Source: Rhodocaloribacter litoris (GTDB lineage Bacteria; Bacteroidota; Rhodothermia; Rhodothermales; ISCAR-4553). From it: 64,000 nucleotides of DNA. The first letter of the stretch is position 1. Every line of letters begins with the position of its first letter. A program made the position numbers and the translations under genes. The notes below the pieces were generated by a model, which was not told the DNA's origin, ran no database searches, and saw nothing but the letters and a program-made list of their open reading frames with translations. This document shows positions 34,257 to 43,504 of the stretch, piece by piece. Location of the stretch: NCBI RefSeq assembly GCF_011682235.2, contig NZ_CP076718.1, positions 2,803,134 to 2,867,133 on the forward strand, written 5' to 3'.

Positions 34257-35936
34257 ATGCACGGTATCGTGTTCAGGTGTCTTCTCCGGCCCGGGTACGC
34301 CCGGCGCCGCCCGCGGGTGTGGTGCACCGTGCTGGTGCTGGGGGGGGTGCTGGCCGGATGCGGGGGGACAGGGGCAAGCGGCCCCGGTCCGGTCGATTTC
34401 GAGGACGTCCGGCAGGCGGCGTGGGCGTTCACGGCGTTCGGCATGGCGTTGCTGGCGGCGTTGTTGTTCGGCCTTCAATGGCTCTGGTGGCGGAAGGAGG
34501 TACGGGCGCTGTCGGTGTGTTTGCTTGCGCTGGCGGCGGCGGCGTGCCTGCCCGCCACGTCCGGGATGCCGGCGGTCCTGCCGTACGGGGTGGTCTCTCC
34601 GTGGGCGACGGCGGGCAGCCTGGCGCTCAATGGCCTGGTGGCGTTCGCCTTCATGGCGTTCTTTCCGGAGGCGTTTGCCCGCTTGCCGGTGGGCCGGCGT
34701 CGTCCGGATCCGGAGGCGGCCGGGGGGGAAGGGGCGGCCCGGGAGGGCCGATGGCCCCGGGTGCTCACGTTGCTGGCGCTGCTGGCCGTGGGAGGGAGCG
34801 GAGCCCTCGTCGTGGCGGCGTTCCTGGTCTCGCCGGCGTTCGTGGCGTTGCTCGTGACGCTCGGCCGGTGGCTCGGGGTGGTGCTGGCCGTGCCGGCCGT
34901 CGTGCTGGTGGGGCACGCGTTGCTGCGTCGTCGTCCGGGGGCGCCGGTGTTTGCGGCCGGCTTCGGGCTGCTGCTGGCCGGCGGGGTGTATGACTTTCTG
35001 CGGTCGGCGGGGGTGCTCACCCCGTACGCCCTGCTTGTCTTCGTGCTGCTGCTGGGGGGCAGGCTGGTGCACGAGCACGTGGCGGCCCGGCGGCGGGCCG
35101 AGCGGCTCGAGAAGGCCGTCGCCCAGCGTGCACGGCGGCTGCGTGCGACCGGCATCGCCATGAAGGCGTCCCGCCTGGCCGGCGGGCAGTTCCTGGCGAT
35201 CGTCGGCCACGAACTGCGCACGCCGCTGGCGGCCATCCTGGGCTACACCCAGCGGCTCGAAGACGAAGGGGGCCACCGTCTCGAACCGGAACACCGCGCG
35301 CACCTGCAAACCATCCGCGTGAGCACGGAGCGCCTGCTCGCCTTCCTCAACGACCTGCTGGACCTTGCGCGGATCGAAACCGGCCGGGCGCCCCGCAACC
35401 CCGCGTGCTTTGCGCTGCGACCCCTCGTCGAAGAGACGGTCCGGCAGCTTTCCCCGCTGGCGGCCCGGCACCAGCGGGCGCTGGCCGTCGATTTCAGGGA
35501 CGAAGCCGTCCGGGTCTACGCCGATCCGATGCGCCTGCGCCAGGTGCTCGTGGGCCTCGTCTCGAGCGCGCTCAAGATCACGGAACGGGAGCGGGTGACG
35601 GTGGAGGTTGCGGCCGCGACCTGGCAGGCCCGCCCGGCCGCCGTGATCGTCGTGCGGGACACGGAGGCGGGCCTCCCGCCCGGCGCTCGCCCGCAGGTCG
35701 CGGCGGATACAGGCCGGTTCGAGCGTTTTCTCCACGAGGAACGGTTCTTCGGCAAGCACCGCGATAGCGAGCTCGGGCTGGCGATAACCCGCGAGCTCGT
35801 CGAATGGATGGGGGGGCGGATCAGCGTCACGGGCGAGCCCGGGGCGGGGGTGGTCTTCACCGTGGTGCTGCCCTCCGGGCCGCCGGAGCAGGCCGATCCC
35901 GATCCCGGCCGCACGCCGGTCCGCACCGCCCGGTAA
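34257..35936 (+). CDS. Membrane histidine-kinase-like protein with degenerate ATP-binding domain
   Basis: A 559-residue protein with about seven N-terminal membrane segments (about 20-275) and then a kinase core. The dimerisation/phosphoacceptor box FLAIVGHELRTPLAAILGYT has the conserved His. The ATP lid is unusual: the N-box reads LVGLVSSALKIT with Ser where the catalytic Asn should be, the G1 box reads DTEAGLPP instead of DxGxG, and the G2 box lacks its leading glycines (SELGLAI). It may bind ATP poorly or not at all. No response regulator is adjacent. Confidence 0.78.
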   Translation: MHGIVFRCLLRPGYARRRPRVWCTVLVLGGVLAGCGGTGASGPGPVDFEDVRQAAWAFTAFGMALLAALLFGLQWLWWRKEVRALSVCLLALAAAACLPATSGMPAVLPYGVVSPWATAGSLALNGLVAFAFMAFFPEAFARLPVGRRRPDPEAAGGEGAAREGRWPRVLTLLALLAVGGSGALVVAAFLVSPAFVALLVTLGRWLGVVLAVPAVVLVGHALLRRRPGAPVFAAGFGLLLAGGVYDFLRSAGVLTPYALLVFVLLLGGRLVHEHVAARRRAERLEKAVAQRARRLRATGIAMKASRLAGGQFLAIVGHELRTPLAAILGYTQRLEDEGGHRLEPEHRAHLQTIRVSTERLLAFLNDLLDLARIETGRAPRNPACFALRPLVEETVRQLSPLAARHQRALAVDFRDEAVRVYADPMRLRQVLVGLVSSALKITERERVTVEVAAATWQARPAAVIVVRDTEAGLPPGARPQVAADTGRFERFLHEERFFGKHRDSELGLAITRELVEWMGGRISVTGEPGAGVVFTVVLPSGPPEQADPDPGRTPVRTAR

Positions 35937-36051
35937 CGCCGGCCGCCGGTGTGCCAAAATTCGGTGGCGTCCACGCAATCTTGCCGCCGGCGCCTTATCT
36001 TTGCGCTGACGCTATCGCTCCTTCTGATTCCCGGAACACAACACGGTTGTT

Positions 36052-36633
36052 ATGGCAACGCTTCTCTCGCTTCACACCCCGCGCCCGGCGGCCGTCGACG
36101 CGCTGCGCGGCGAACGTGCTTCCGTGATGGTGCAGGTGCTGGGCATCGCCGGGTTCGCCCTGTTGACGGCGCTCGGCGCGCAGGTGCGGCTCTACCTCTG
36201 GGAGGTGCCCTTCACGCTGCAGACGGTGGCCGTCTACGGCAGCGGCCTCTTTCTCGGCTGGCGCAACGGCCTGCTGGCGCAGCTGCTCTACCTGACGCTC
36301 GGCCTGTTCCTGCCCGTCTATGCCGGCGATACGTTCGGGCCGGCCTATCTCTTCGGCGCCGTCACGGCGGGCTACCTGCTGGCCTATCCGCTCGCGGCGG
36401 CCGTCACCGGCCTGCTCTCGAAACGGTGGAACACGCTCGCCGGCAGTACCCTGGCCATGCTGGCGGGCTCGCTCGTGCTTTTCAGCCTGGGCGTCGCCTG
36501 GCTGCACGCGGCGGCCGGGCACGCCACCTGGCTCGAATCGCTCGAGCGCGGCTGGCTCCCCTTCATCCCCGTCGACCTGGCCAAGATCCTCTTCGTCGGG
36601 CTCGTCTATGCCGGCGTGCGACGGCTGCGGTAG
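36052..36633 (+). CDS. bioY: Biotin transporter BioY
   Basis: Substrate-binding membrane subunit for biotin uptake. It has 193 residues and six hydrophobic segments. BioY patterns include VPFTLQTVAVYGSGLFLGWR and LAQLLYLTLGLFLPVYAG, then FIPVDLAKILFVGLVYAGV. TATCTTTG at 35996-36003 fits a -7 element. ACAAC-ACG-GTTGT (36038-36050) is a small palindrome touching the start codon, a possible regulator site, though it is unlike the usual BirA operator. A strong terminator follows. Confidence 0.92.
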   Translation: MATLLSLHTPRPAAVDALRGERASVMVQVLGIAGFALLTALGAQVRLYLWEVPFTLQTVAVYGSGLFLGWRNGLLAQLLYLTLGLFLPVYAGDTFGPAYLFGAVTAGYLLAYPLAAAVTGLLSKRWNTLAGSTLAMLAGSLVLFSLGVAWLHAAAGHATWLESLERGWLPFIPVDLAKILFVGLVYAGVRRLR

Positions 36634-36660
36634 GGGGCCGGTCCACACGGGCTTGCGGAA

Positions 36661-36693
36661 AGGCGCCGCTTCCTCCGAAGCGGTGCCTTTTTT
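36661..36693 (+). terminator. Intrinsic terminator after bioY
   Basis: AGGCGCCGCTTC (36661-36672) / GAAGCGGTGCCT (36677-36688): 12 pairs including one G-U, a four-base loop, then six T. Confidence 0.92.
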
Positions 36694-36778
36694 GCTTGAG
36701 GAGAGGCCGGAAGCTCCGGCTCCGGTGGAACAGCCGTTTCCGGTGGCCGGTACGAAACCCCGTGCCCGGGAGGAGACG

Positions 36779-37987
36779 ATGGTGACCGTTTTTCGATACG
36801 GCTTGATGCGGCTGGTGCCGGCGGTGCTGGGGGGGCTCCTGGCGGGTGTGCCCCCCGCACCGGCACAACCGGCCCGCCCCGCCGCGCTGGACGGGTTCGC
36901 CTCCGTCCTCGACGACCCGCGTGTGCAGGCGCTCGGCGAAGCGGGGCTCGACCTGCTCTACAACATGAAGCTCGACGAGGCACGCCGCACCTTCGACCGG
37001 ATCGAGGCCCTCTATCCCGCACACCCCATCGGCCCGTTCCTCCGTGGCCTCATCACCTGGTGGCAGATCCTGCCCGACCTGCACGACACGTCGCACGACG
37101 AGGCCTTCATCCGGCAGATGGACGAGGTCGTCCGCCGCAGCGACCGGCTCCTCAAACGCAACCGTGACGACTTCGACGCCATGTTCTTCAAGGGCGCCGC
37201 ACTGGGCTTCCGGGGCCGGCTCCTCTCGAACCGCGGCGAATGGCTCCGGGCCGCCCGCGATGGCAAGGAGGCCATGCAATATGTCTTCCGCATCGCCGAG
37301 CACGACACCGCCAACGCCGACTTCATCTTCGGCAAGGGCGTCTACGACTACTTCGCCGACGTGGTGCCGGAGAAGTACCCGGTCGTGAAGCCGCTCATGC
37401 TCTTCTTCCCGGACGGCGACCGCACCCGCGGCCTGCGCGAGCTCCGGCGCGTGGCCGACGAGGGACGCTTCATCCGGACCGAGGCCGCCTATTTCCTGCT
37501 CCAGATCTACATGATCTACGAGCCGGACTTCGCCCAGAGCCTCGCCTACGTGCAGCGGCTCCGCGCCTGGCATCCGGACAACCCCTTCTTCCACACGCTC
37601 GAAGGACGGGTGCACGCGCAATGGGGCCGCTGGCGCGAGGCCCGGCGCATCTACGCCGAGGTGCTGGAGCGCTACCGGGCCGGACAGGCCGGGTACACGG
37701 ACGCCCTGGCCGTGCAGGCCCTCTATTACCTGGGGCGTGCCGCCCTCAACGACGGGGACCCCGCCCGCGCCGCCGGCTACCTCGAAGAACTCGAACGGAT
37801 CACCGCCCGTGAAAAGCGGGACTCGTACTTCAAGACGCTGGGCACCTTGCGCCTGGGCATGGCCTACGACGCCCTGGGCCGCCGCAGCGAGGCCCTGGAG
37901 CGCTACCGCCGCGTGCGCAAGATGAAAGACTACGCCGGGGCGCACGACCGGGCCAGACAGTACCAGAAGACCCCCTACGGCGGGTGA
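36779..37987 (+). CDS. Exported tetratricopeptide-repeat protein
   Basis: A 402-residue protein with a signal peptide (ends PPAPAQP) and TPR-like helical pairs, for example LDLLYNMKLDEARRTFDRIE, FHTLEGRVHAQWGRWREARR and LRLGMAYDALGRRSEALERY. AGGAG lies 4 bases before the ATG at 36779. It is probably a periplasmic scaffold. The specific role is unknown. Confidence 0.8.
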   Translation: MVTVFRYGLMRLVPAVLGGLLAGVPPAPAQPARPAALDGFASVLDDPRVQALGEAGLDLLYNMKLDEARRTFDRIEALYPAHPIGPFLRGLITWWQILPDLHDTSHDEAFIRQMDEVVRRSDRLLKRNRDDFDAMFFKGAALGFRGRLLSNRGEWLRAARDGKEAMQYVFRIAEHDTANADFIFGKGVYDYFADVVPEKYPVVKPLMLFFPDGDRTRGLRELRRVADEGRFIRTEAAYFLLQIYMIYEPDFAQSLAYVQRLRAWHPDNPFFHTLEGRVHAQWGRWREARRIYAEVLERYRAGQAGYTDALAVQALYYLGRAALNDGDPARAAGYLEELERITAREKRDSYFKTLGTLRLGMAYDALGRRSEALERYRRVRKMKDYAGAHDRARQYQKTPYGG

Positions 37988-38091
37988 ACGAAGTGGTCGC
38001 ACGGGCGTAGGGAAGGGAGAGCACCGTGCGCAGGACAACCTCCTTGCGCACCACGCACCAGCGCCGGGGTCCATAAATGGAGGGAAACGCT

Positions 38092-38115
38092 GTAGCCGCG
38101 GGCTTCAGCCCGGGC
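38092..38115 (-). repeat. Dispersed REP-like repeat, copy 2
   Basis: Inverted copy of the repeat seen at 33906, reading GTAGCCGCGGGCTTCAGC then CCGGGC on the plus strand. Confidence 0.7.
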
Positions 38116-38185
38116 AGGCCGGTGCAAGGTGAAGATGGTCTGCACGACGGCTCGCGTTTCTCGTCTCATCAACCGGTCCGCCGCC

Positions 38186-39283
38186 ATGTTTTTCCGTTAT
38201 TCCGAGTGGGACGAGCAGCGCCACGGGGGGGCACCGACCACCTTCGAAAAGCTGTTCGAACTGTTTCAGCAGCTGCTCCAGTATACGGCCGGTGATGCCG
38301 CGGAAGCCCTTCACTGGATGACGCAGCTCGACCAGCGCTACGGCCTCACCGACGAGGGGATGGGCCTGGGCGACTTCATCGAAGAGTTGAAAAAACGGGG
38401 GTACCTGGAGCAAGACGCGCAGGGCGTGATCCGGATCACCCCGCGCACCGAGGGCACCCTGCGCCGGCGTTCCCTCGAAGAGATCTTCACGCGCCTGCGC
38501 AAAGGCCGGCAGGGCCGCCACAAAACCCCCTTCGCCGGCCAGGGCGACGAGCGCCTGCCCGAGACGCGGGCCTGGCAGTTCGGCGACGATCCCCACCTGC
38601 TCGACGTCACCGGCACGCTCTCGAACGCCTTCCGCCGCACCGGCATCGACGACTGGGACCTGCGCGAGGACGACTTCGTGGTGCACGAGACGGACCACCA
38701 CACGAGCGTCGCCACCGTGCTGATGATCGACCTCTCGCACTCGATGGTGCTCTACGGCGAGGACCGCATCACCCCGGCCCGCAAGACGGCCCTGGCCCTG
38801 GCCGAGCTCATCATGACCCACTACCCGAAGGACACGCTCGACATCGTCGCCTTCGGCAACGACGCCTGGGAGGTCTCGGTGAAAGACCTGCCCTACCTGA
38901 ACGTGGGGCCGTACTACACCAACACCCGCGCCGGCCTGCAACGCGCCCGCGACATCCTGCGCCGCCGCAAGAACCGCAACAAGCAGATCTTTCTGATCAC
39001 CGACGGCAAGCCGAGCTGCCACTTCGAAAACGGGCGGATGTACCGCAACGCCTTCGGCCTGGACCGACGCATCGTCAACAAGGTGCTGGACGAGGCCGTC
39101 ATCTGCCGGCGCGAAGGCATCGTCATCACCACGTTCATGATCGCCCGCGACCCCTACCTCCAGGATTTCGTCCGCCGGCTCACCGAGGCCAACCGGGGCC
39201 GGGCCTACTACGCCTCGCTCGACGAGCTGGGCACCTTCCTCTTCGAAGACTACATCCGAAACCGCCGGAAAACAGTGCGGTAG
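38186..39283 (+). CDS. VWA-domain protein
   Basis: A 365-residue cytoplasmic protein. The C-terminal von Willebrand factor A domain (about 180-350) has the metal-ion site VLMIDLSHSMVLYGEDR, then DIVAFGNDAWEVSV and IFLITDGKPSCHF. The N-terminal ~150 residues are helical (FEKLFELFQQLLQYTAGDAA). VWA proteins of this kind usually work with a MoxR AAA+ ATPase, but none is next to it. The start at 38186 (MFFRYSEWDEQ) removes a poor 19-residue extension. Confidence 0.85.
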   Translation: MFFRYSEWDEQRHGGAPTTFEKLFELFQQLLQYTAGDAAEALHWMTQLDQRYGLTDEGMGLGDFIEELKKRGYLEQDAQGVIRITPRTEGTLRRRSLEEIFTRLRKGRQGRHKTPFAGQGDERLPETRAWQFGDDPHLLDVTGTLSNAFRRTGIDDWDLREDDFVVHETDHHTSVATVLMIDLSHSMVLYGEDRITPARKTALALAELIMTHYPKDTLDIVAFGNDAWEVSVKDLPYLNVGPYYTNTRAGLQRARDILRRRKNRNKQIFLITDGKPSCHFENGRMYRNAFGLDRRIVNKVLDEAVICRREGIVITTFMIARDPYLQDFVRRLTEANRGRAYYASLDELGTFLFEDYIRNRRKTVR

Positions 39284-39382
39284 GAGACGGAGGGATGCCG
39301 GCCGGGCCGGTGACCGCGATCCGGGACGGGCTGGAGGCCACGTTCGTCGCCGGGGGCAAGGCGTGAGGGGAGACGGACGCGC

Positions 39383-40166
39383 TCACAGCGTGTCCAGCGG
39401 GCTGACGACGCCGAGGGCGCCTTTCCCCATCACGTGGGTGTAGATCATCGTCGTGCAGACGTCTGCGTGGCCGAGGTGTTGTTGCACGGTGCGGGTGTCG
39501 TAGCCGGCTTCGAGCAGGTGTGTGCGAACGAGTGCCGCAGCGTATGCGGCGAGACCGGCTGCGTCAGCCCTGCCCGGTGTGCGGCCTGTGCCGGCAGACG
39601 CTGGACTGCCGCCAGGTGATGCTGCCGCTCCAGGCCCGTCCGCGGGTCCGTCGACCGGCGTGGTGAGGCGAAGACGCCAGGGCCACGACGTGGCCGCCCG
39701 CGGGTACCTGCGCGCCAGCGCGTCGGGCAGGTAGACGCCCGGAACGCCGTCGGCTCGGTCGCCGTCGTACCACGGCCGGACCTGAGCGAGGTGGGTACGG
39801 AGGGACGGTTCCAGCCGGGTTGGCAGGAGTGTCCCGCGGTCCTTGCGGCTTTTACCGCCGCGCACGACGAGACGCCGGCCGTGCAGGTCGAGGTCCTGCA
39901 GGCCGCTGCCGTGGAGTAGTTGGGCCACCAGCAGCGGCGTCCCATGCAGGTGGTCGAACAGGGCGGCGACGTCCGCCGGGGCCAGGACGACGGGGAGGCG
40001 TCTGGGGCGCTGGGCACGGGGGAAGGGGCCTAATGTGCCTCCAGGTCCATGCCCAGCACATGGCGATAGAGGAAGACGAGCGCGCAGAGGGCCTGGTTCT
40101 GCGTGGAGTCGGCGCTTGACGGCCAGATGTCTCAGGAAGGCCCAGCGAGCGGGGGGGCGGTCATGG
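39383..40166 (-). pseudogene. Integron-type integrase (tyrosine recombinase) pseudogene
   Basis: The remains read clearly as an IntI-like enzyme: RPRRLPVVLAPADVAALFDH, LPDALARRYPRAATSWPW, and SPHTLRHSFA in a second frame. HLLEAGYDTRTVQQHLGHAD then CTTMIYTHVMGKGALGVVSP at the C-terminus is the integron-integrase type ending, with the catalytic Tyr. The gene is dead: at least three frameshifts and an in-frame stop are needed to read it. A short deletion has removed the box I segment that should hold the first catalytic Arg (GSGL joins directly to QDLDL). The N-terminal ~90 codons are absent where the IS3-family element begins. Confidence 0.8.
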
Positions 40167-41400
40167 TGGAATGCCCCCAATAATCTGATCCAGGTTGTAT
40201 GTTAGGGCTACGCCTCAAACCACGCAGCCCGATGAAGAAGAAAAACCACACCCCCGAACAGATCATCACCAAACTCCGCAAGGTCGAAGCCCTCACCGCA
40301 CAGGGGGCCACCGTCGCCGAGGCCACCAGGCAGATCGGCGTGGCCGAACAGACCGTCTACCGCTGGAAGAAGCACTACGGCCAGATGGATCACAGCCAGG
40401 CCAAACGCCTCAAGGAGCTTCAGAAGGAAAACGCCCGCCTCAAGAAACTCCTGGCTGAGAAGGATCTCGATGCGGAACCGGGCGTCAGTGAGCGGCGGGC
40501 TTGTAAAGTACTCGGGCAGTCTCGTTCGACCCAGGGCTACGCTTCGAAGAAGCCGGAGAAGGACCGAACACGGACCAAACGTATGCATCAGCTTGCCGAA
40601 GACAATCCGCGTGCCGGCTACCGCATGATCACCGGTCTGCTGCGCCGAGAAGGCTGGCGGATCAACCGCAAGCGCGTGCATCGTTTGTGGAAGCGCTCCG
40701 GCCTCCAGGTGCCCAAGAAGCAGCGTAAACGCCGCCGTCTGGGTACAAGTGGTAACGGCTGTGTGCGTCTGAAGGCGCAGTATCCAGGTCACGTCTGGAG
40801 TGTGGATTTCCTCTTCGACACGACCGAGGACGGTCGCCAGTTGAAGTTCATGCCCGTGCTCGACGAATACACAAGAGAGTGCCTTGTGATCGATGTCTCG
40901 CGTTCGGTCACCTCCGAGCGGGTGATTCGAGAACTCACACGGCTCTTCCAAGAGCATAGCCCGCCGGGGAATCTGCGCTCGGACAACGGCCCGGAGTTCA
41001 TCGCCGAGGCACTCAAGCACTTCTTGGCTGACCAAGAGGTTGAGACGCGTTATATTGAACCGGGTGCTCCCTGGCAGAACGGCTACGTCGAGTCGTTCAA
41101 TGCGACGTTTCGCGACGAGCTGCTGGATCGAGAACTCTTCTCGACGCTCTTGGAAGCGAAGGTACTCAGTGAGCAATATCGTCGTCGTTACAACCAGTAC
41201 CGTCCCCACAGCAGCCTGGACTACCTGACGTCCGCCGAATACGCCGCAGCCACACAAAAGCAGCCTGTGGAGATATGGACAACGCCTTCGGAATTGCCCA
41301 CATCCCCACAGTTCGACAACGGCAACGAAATCAAAGACGGCCATCAAGAACCGGTGCCTGCACTAACATAGCGCCTGGTACAAAGAATGGGGGCACCTCA
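40167..41400 (+). mobile_element. IS3-family insertion sequence 1
   Basis: A 1234-bp element with imperfect inverted ends of about 38 bp: left 40167-40205 (TGGAATGCCCCCAATAATCT...), right 41363-41400 (its complement begins TGAGGTGCCCCCATTCTTTG). The ends share TGCCCCCA, CCAGG and TATGTTAG. No direct target duplication is visible, which suggests a rearrangement after insertion. It interrupts the integrase pseudogene. Confidence 0.85.
40232..41371 (+). CDS. IS3-family transposase, single fused frame
   Basis: A 379-residue transposase. The N-terminal OrfA-like part (HTH: GATVAEATRQIGVAEQTVYR, then a leucine-zipper-like KRLKELQKENARLKKLLAEK) runs straight into an OrfB-like catalytic part (GVSERRACKVLGQSRSTQGY). 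DDE residues lie in WSVDFLFD, LRSDNGPEF and GYVESFNATFRDEL. IS3 elements normally use two frames joined by programmed frameshifting. Here some 20-30 residues around the usual junction seem missing, leaving one frame. The stop lies inside the right inverted repeat. Confidence 0.88.
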   Translation: MKKKNHTPEQIITKLRKVEALTAQGATVAEATRQIGVAEQTVYRWKKHYGQMDHSQAKRLKELQKENARLKKLLAEKDLDAEPGVSERRACKVLGQSRSTQGYASKKPEKDRTRTKRMHQLAEDNPRAGYRMITGLLRREGWRINRKRVHRLWKRSGLQVPKKQRKRRRLGTSGNGCVRLKAQYPGHVWSVDFLFDTTEDGRQLKFMPVLDEYTRECLVIDVSRSVTSERVIRELTRLFQEHSPPGNLRSDNGPEFIAEALKHFLADQEVETRYIEPGAPWQNGYVESFNATFRDELLDRELFSTLLEAKVLSEQYRRRYNQYRPHSSLDYLTSAEYAAATQKQPVEIWTTPSELPTSPQFDNGNEIKDGHQEPVPALT

Positions 41401-41559
41401 CCTCGTTGGCTTAACCCACAAGAAACGCTATGTTACCCAACAACTCAAGCAGGGGGCTTAGCGTTCTCACCTGCTACGTAACATCAGTGGATAATAGGGA
41501 TCTGCATCGTTTACGCAAAAATCCTGACGTGCCCCGATGCCGGGGGTAGAGATCCTGGC

Positions 41560-42327
41560 TCACCGGCCCCGTATCCAGTTTTTGAAGGCCGAAGCCCGTG
41601 CCTTGCTGATCAACACCTTGTTCTCCGAAGGCGGTTTCACGCCGACGAGTAACCGACCATTGAAGTAATAGGTTACCTCGACAATCGCTCGGTAGTTGAC
41701 GATAACCTGCCGGTTGGCACGGTAGAACATGGTCGGATTCAGTTGATCTTCGAGTTCTTGCAGTGTCTCGTCCATTATGAAATGCTTGTTCTCAAAGGTT
41801 ACGCCGCGCACGACGCCATTTTTGATTTCGAAGTAGGCAAAATCATCGGCCAGCACGGGCAGGAGGCGATCGCCGTAGCTGATGAGAAAACTCTTTTGGT
41901 AGTTCGGGGATTCACGAAGCAGTGAAGCCAGGTGGTCGAGTATACGGCTGTCGACCCCATGCCGCCGGTGCTGCTCGAGCCGGTTAAACTTGGCCAAAGC
42001 CTTCTGTAAGGCGTCTTTGCGAATCGGCTTGAGTAGGTAATCAATGCTGTTGACATCAAAAGCCTGAATTGCGTAGTTGTCGTAGGCGGTCGTGAAGATG
42101 ATGGGGGTATCAATTGACATCTGCTCAAAGATCTCGAAGGCGATGCCGTCAGCGAGATAGATGTCCAGAAAGATTAGATCAAGCGGTGGGCCGGTGGCCA
42201 GCACCCGCACAGCCTCTTCTATGCTGTCAATGACTCCTACAACGTCGGCTTCGTCTGTACAGGCACCAAGCAGAGTCCGCAGGTGGCTGGCGGCATGGTC
42301 TTCGTCTTCGATGATCAGGATCTTCAT
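41560..42327 (-). CDS. LytTR-family response regulator
   Basis: A 255-residue two-component regulator. The receiver domain (about 1-120) has acidic pocket EDED, phosphoacceptor Asp in LIFLDIYLADG and Lys in YLLKPIRKDAL. The C-terminal LytTR DNA-binding domain (about 150-255) has FLISYGDRLLPVLADDFAYF and FYRANRQVIVNYRAIVEV. It follows the kinase gene with a two-base gap. Codon use is less GC-biased than in the flanking core genes. Confidence 0.92.
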   Translation of the reverse strand: MKILIIEDEDHAASHLRTLLGACTDEADVVGVIDSIEEAVRVLATGPPLDLIFLDIYLADGIAFEIFEQMSIDTPIIFTTAYDNYAIQAFDVNSIDYLLKPIRKDALQKALAKFNRLEQHRRHGVDSRILDHLASLLRESPNYQKSFLISYGDRLLPVLADDFAYFEIKNGVVRGVTFENKHFIMDETLQELEDQLNPTMFYRANRQVIVNYRAIVEVTYYFNGRLLVGVKPPSENKVLISKARASAFKNWIRGR

Positions 42328-42329
42328 AC

Positions 42330-43430
42330 TCAACGCCCAGGCTCTTCTGGCGCAATTACGGGCACGGTGACCCGGAATGTGTCGGTCGTTTCCTGGACAT
42401 GGATCTCTGTACCACACAGGTACCGGTATCGCTCGTTGAGGTGGTACAATCCCATTCCGTTCGAAGTACGTGGCCCCGTTCGTCGTTGCAGATTGTTCGA
42501 CACAACGATCGCCCCGTCGTTGCTGGAATACACTTCGACGCGAAGGGGTCGCTTCCTGGAAACGACGTTGTGTTTGACCGCGTTTTCAATCAGCATCTGT
42601 ACGGCTAGCGGTGGCACCATACCGGCATACAGGGATGCATCTACCTGCATCGCCACGGTGAGTTTATCGGCGTACCGCTGGGTGAGCATATCGGCATAGG
42701 CTGCAGCAAACCGGAGTTCTTCCGCCACGGTCGTTAAGTTCTCTGAAGATACTCGGAGTACATACCGGTAGACCTCGGCCATGGTATCGACCAGCCGCAG
42801 GGCGGCGTGCGCATCGCTCGTAATCAGCGCAGTCAGCGTGTTGAATGTGTTAAATAGGAAGTGCGGGTTCAGCTGGTGTTTGACAGCGCTGTACCGCATC
42901 TCGGCCTCCTTGTGCTGGAGCATCAAGTTTTCGAGTTCGACCTGATGCTTCTGCTGGATAAGTGTGTAGATGGATGATCCCAGCATCGAGAGGACCATAA
43001 CCAGTGTGTTTGTGCCCATCATGAGCGCCTTGAAGAACCGTTCGTGCAGGTATGGATCGAACAGCGCTAGGTGGAGTTCGATCAGGGCGCTGCTTGCCAC
43101 AACCAGAACCGCAATATTTACGATCAGGCGCTGATACCACGTCTCCATGGGAATGGTCAGGCCGGCGATGCGAATCTGTCGCACTTCTAGGTTCAGCAAG
43201 AAGAATAGCAGCGCTAGGACAAATGCATATACGGAGCGCAGTACAAAATCGAGCCCATGGAGAGTGATATCAGGCTGCGTCTTTTGTATTTGGAACCAGA
43301 ACCCTATCCGAGGCAGCGTAACGAAGGCGGTCGTCATCAGCGACGAGCACAGGATCAGCATCTGTCTGGGAGGCAGCTTCCCGCCCCGGGTGCAATGTTT
43401 TCCCATAGATGTCGTATTGTTCGTGGACAT
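42330..43430 (-). CDS. LytS/YehU-type sensor histidine kinase
   Basis: A 366-residue membrane kinase with four hydrophobic segments (about 25-150), then the His_kinase domain typical of LytTR partners: AVKHQLNPHFLFNTFNTLTA with the phosphoacceptor His. The ATPase region has MLIENAVKHNVV and NGMGLYHLNERY. The start at 43430 (MSTNNTTSMGKH) is chosen; 43406 is an alternative. It pairs with the downstream LytTR regulator. Confidence 0.9.
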   Translation of the reverse strand: MSTNNTTSMGKHCTRGGKLPPRQMLILCSSLMTTAFVTLPRIGFWFQIQKTQPDITLHGLDFVLRSVYAFVLALLFFLLNLEVRQIRIAGLTIPMETWYQRLIVNIAVLVVASSALIELHLALFDPYLHERFFKALMMGTNTLVMVLSMLGSSIYTLIQQKHQVELENLMLQHKEAEMRYSAVKHQLNPHFLFNTFNTLTALITSDAHAALRLVDTMAEVYRYVLRVSSENLTTVAEELRFAAAYADMLTQRYADKLTVAMQVDASLYAGMVPPLAVQMLIENAVKHNVVSRKRPLRVEVYSSNDGAIVVSNNLQRRTGPRTSNGMGLYHLNERYRYLCGTEIHVQETTDTFRVTVPVIAPEEPGR

Positions 43431-43504
43431 CCTCACGATGGTGAGTCTACTGACCTGTACGGCAGGTGGGCCAGTAGGATACGCTTGGCCCACCTCTATC
43501 ACGG

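Noticed and set aside
38041..38185. Start of the VWA gene at 38129
   Set aside because: The extra 19 residues are basic and encoded next to the REP-like repeat, while MFFRYSEWDEQ at 38186 is a natural start.
41401..41559. Inverted ATGTTAC...GTAACAT and ACGCTA...TAGCGT near 41420-41490
   Set aside because: The arms are short and overlap each other, with no gene or T-tract to explain them. They may be the end of an older mobile element, but this is not supportable.
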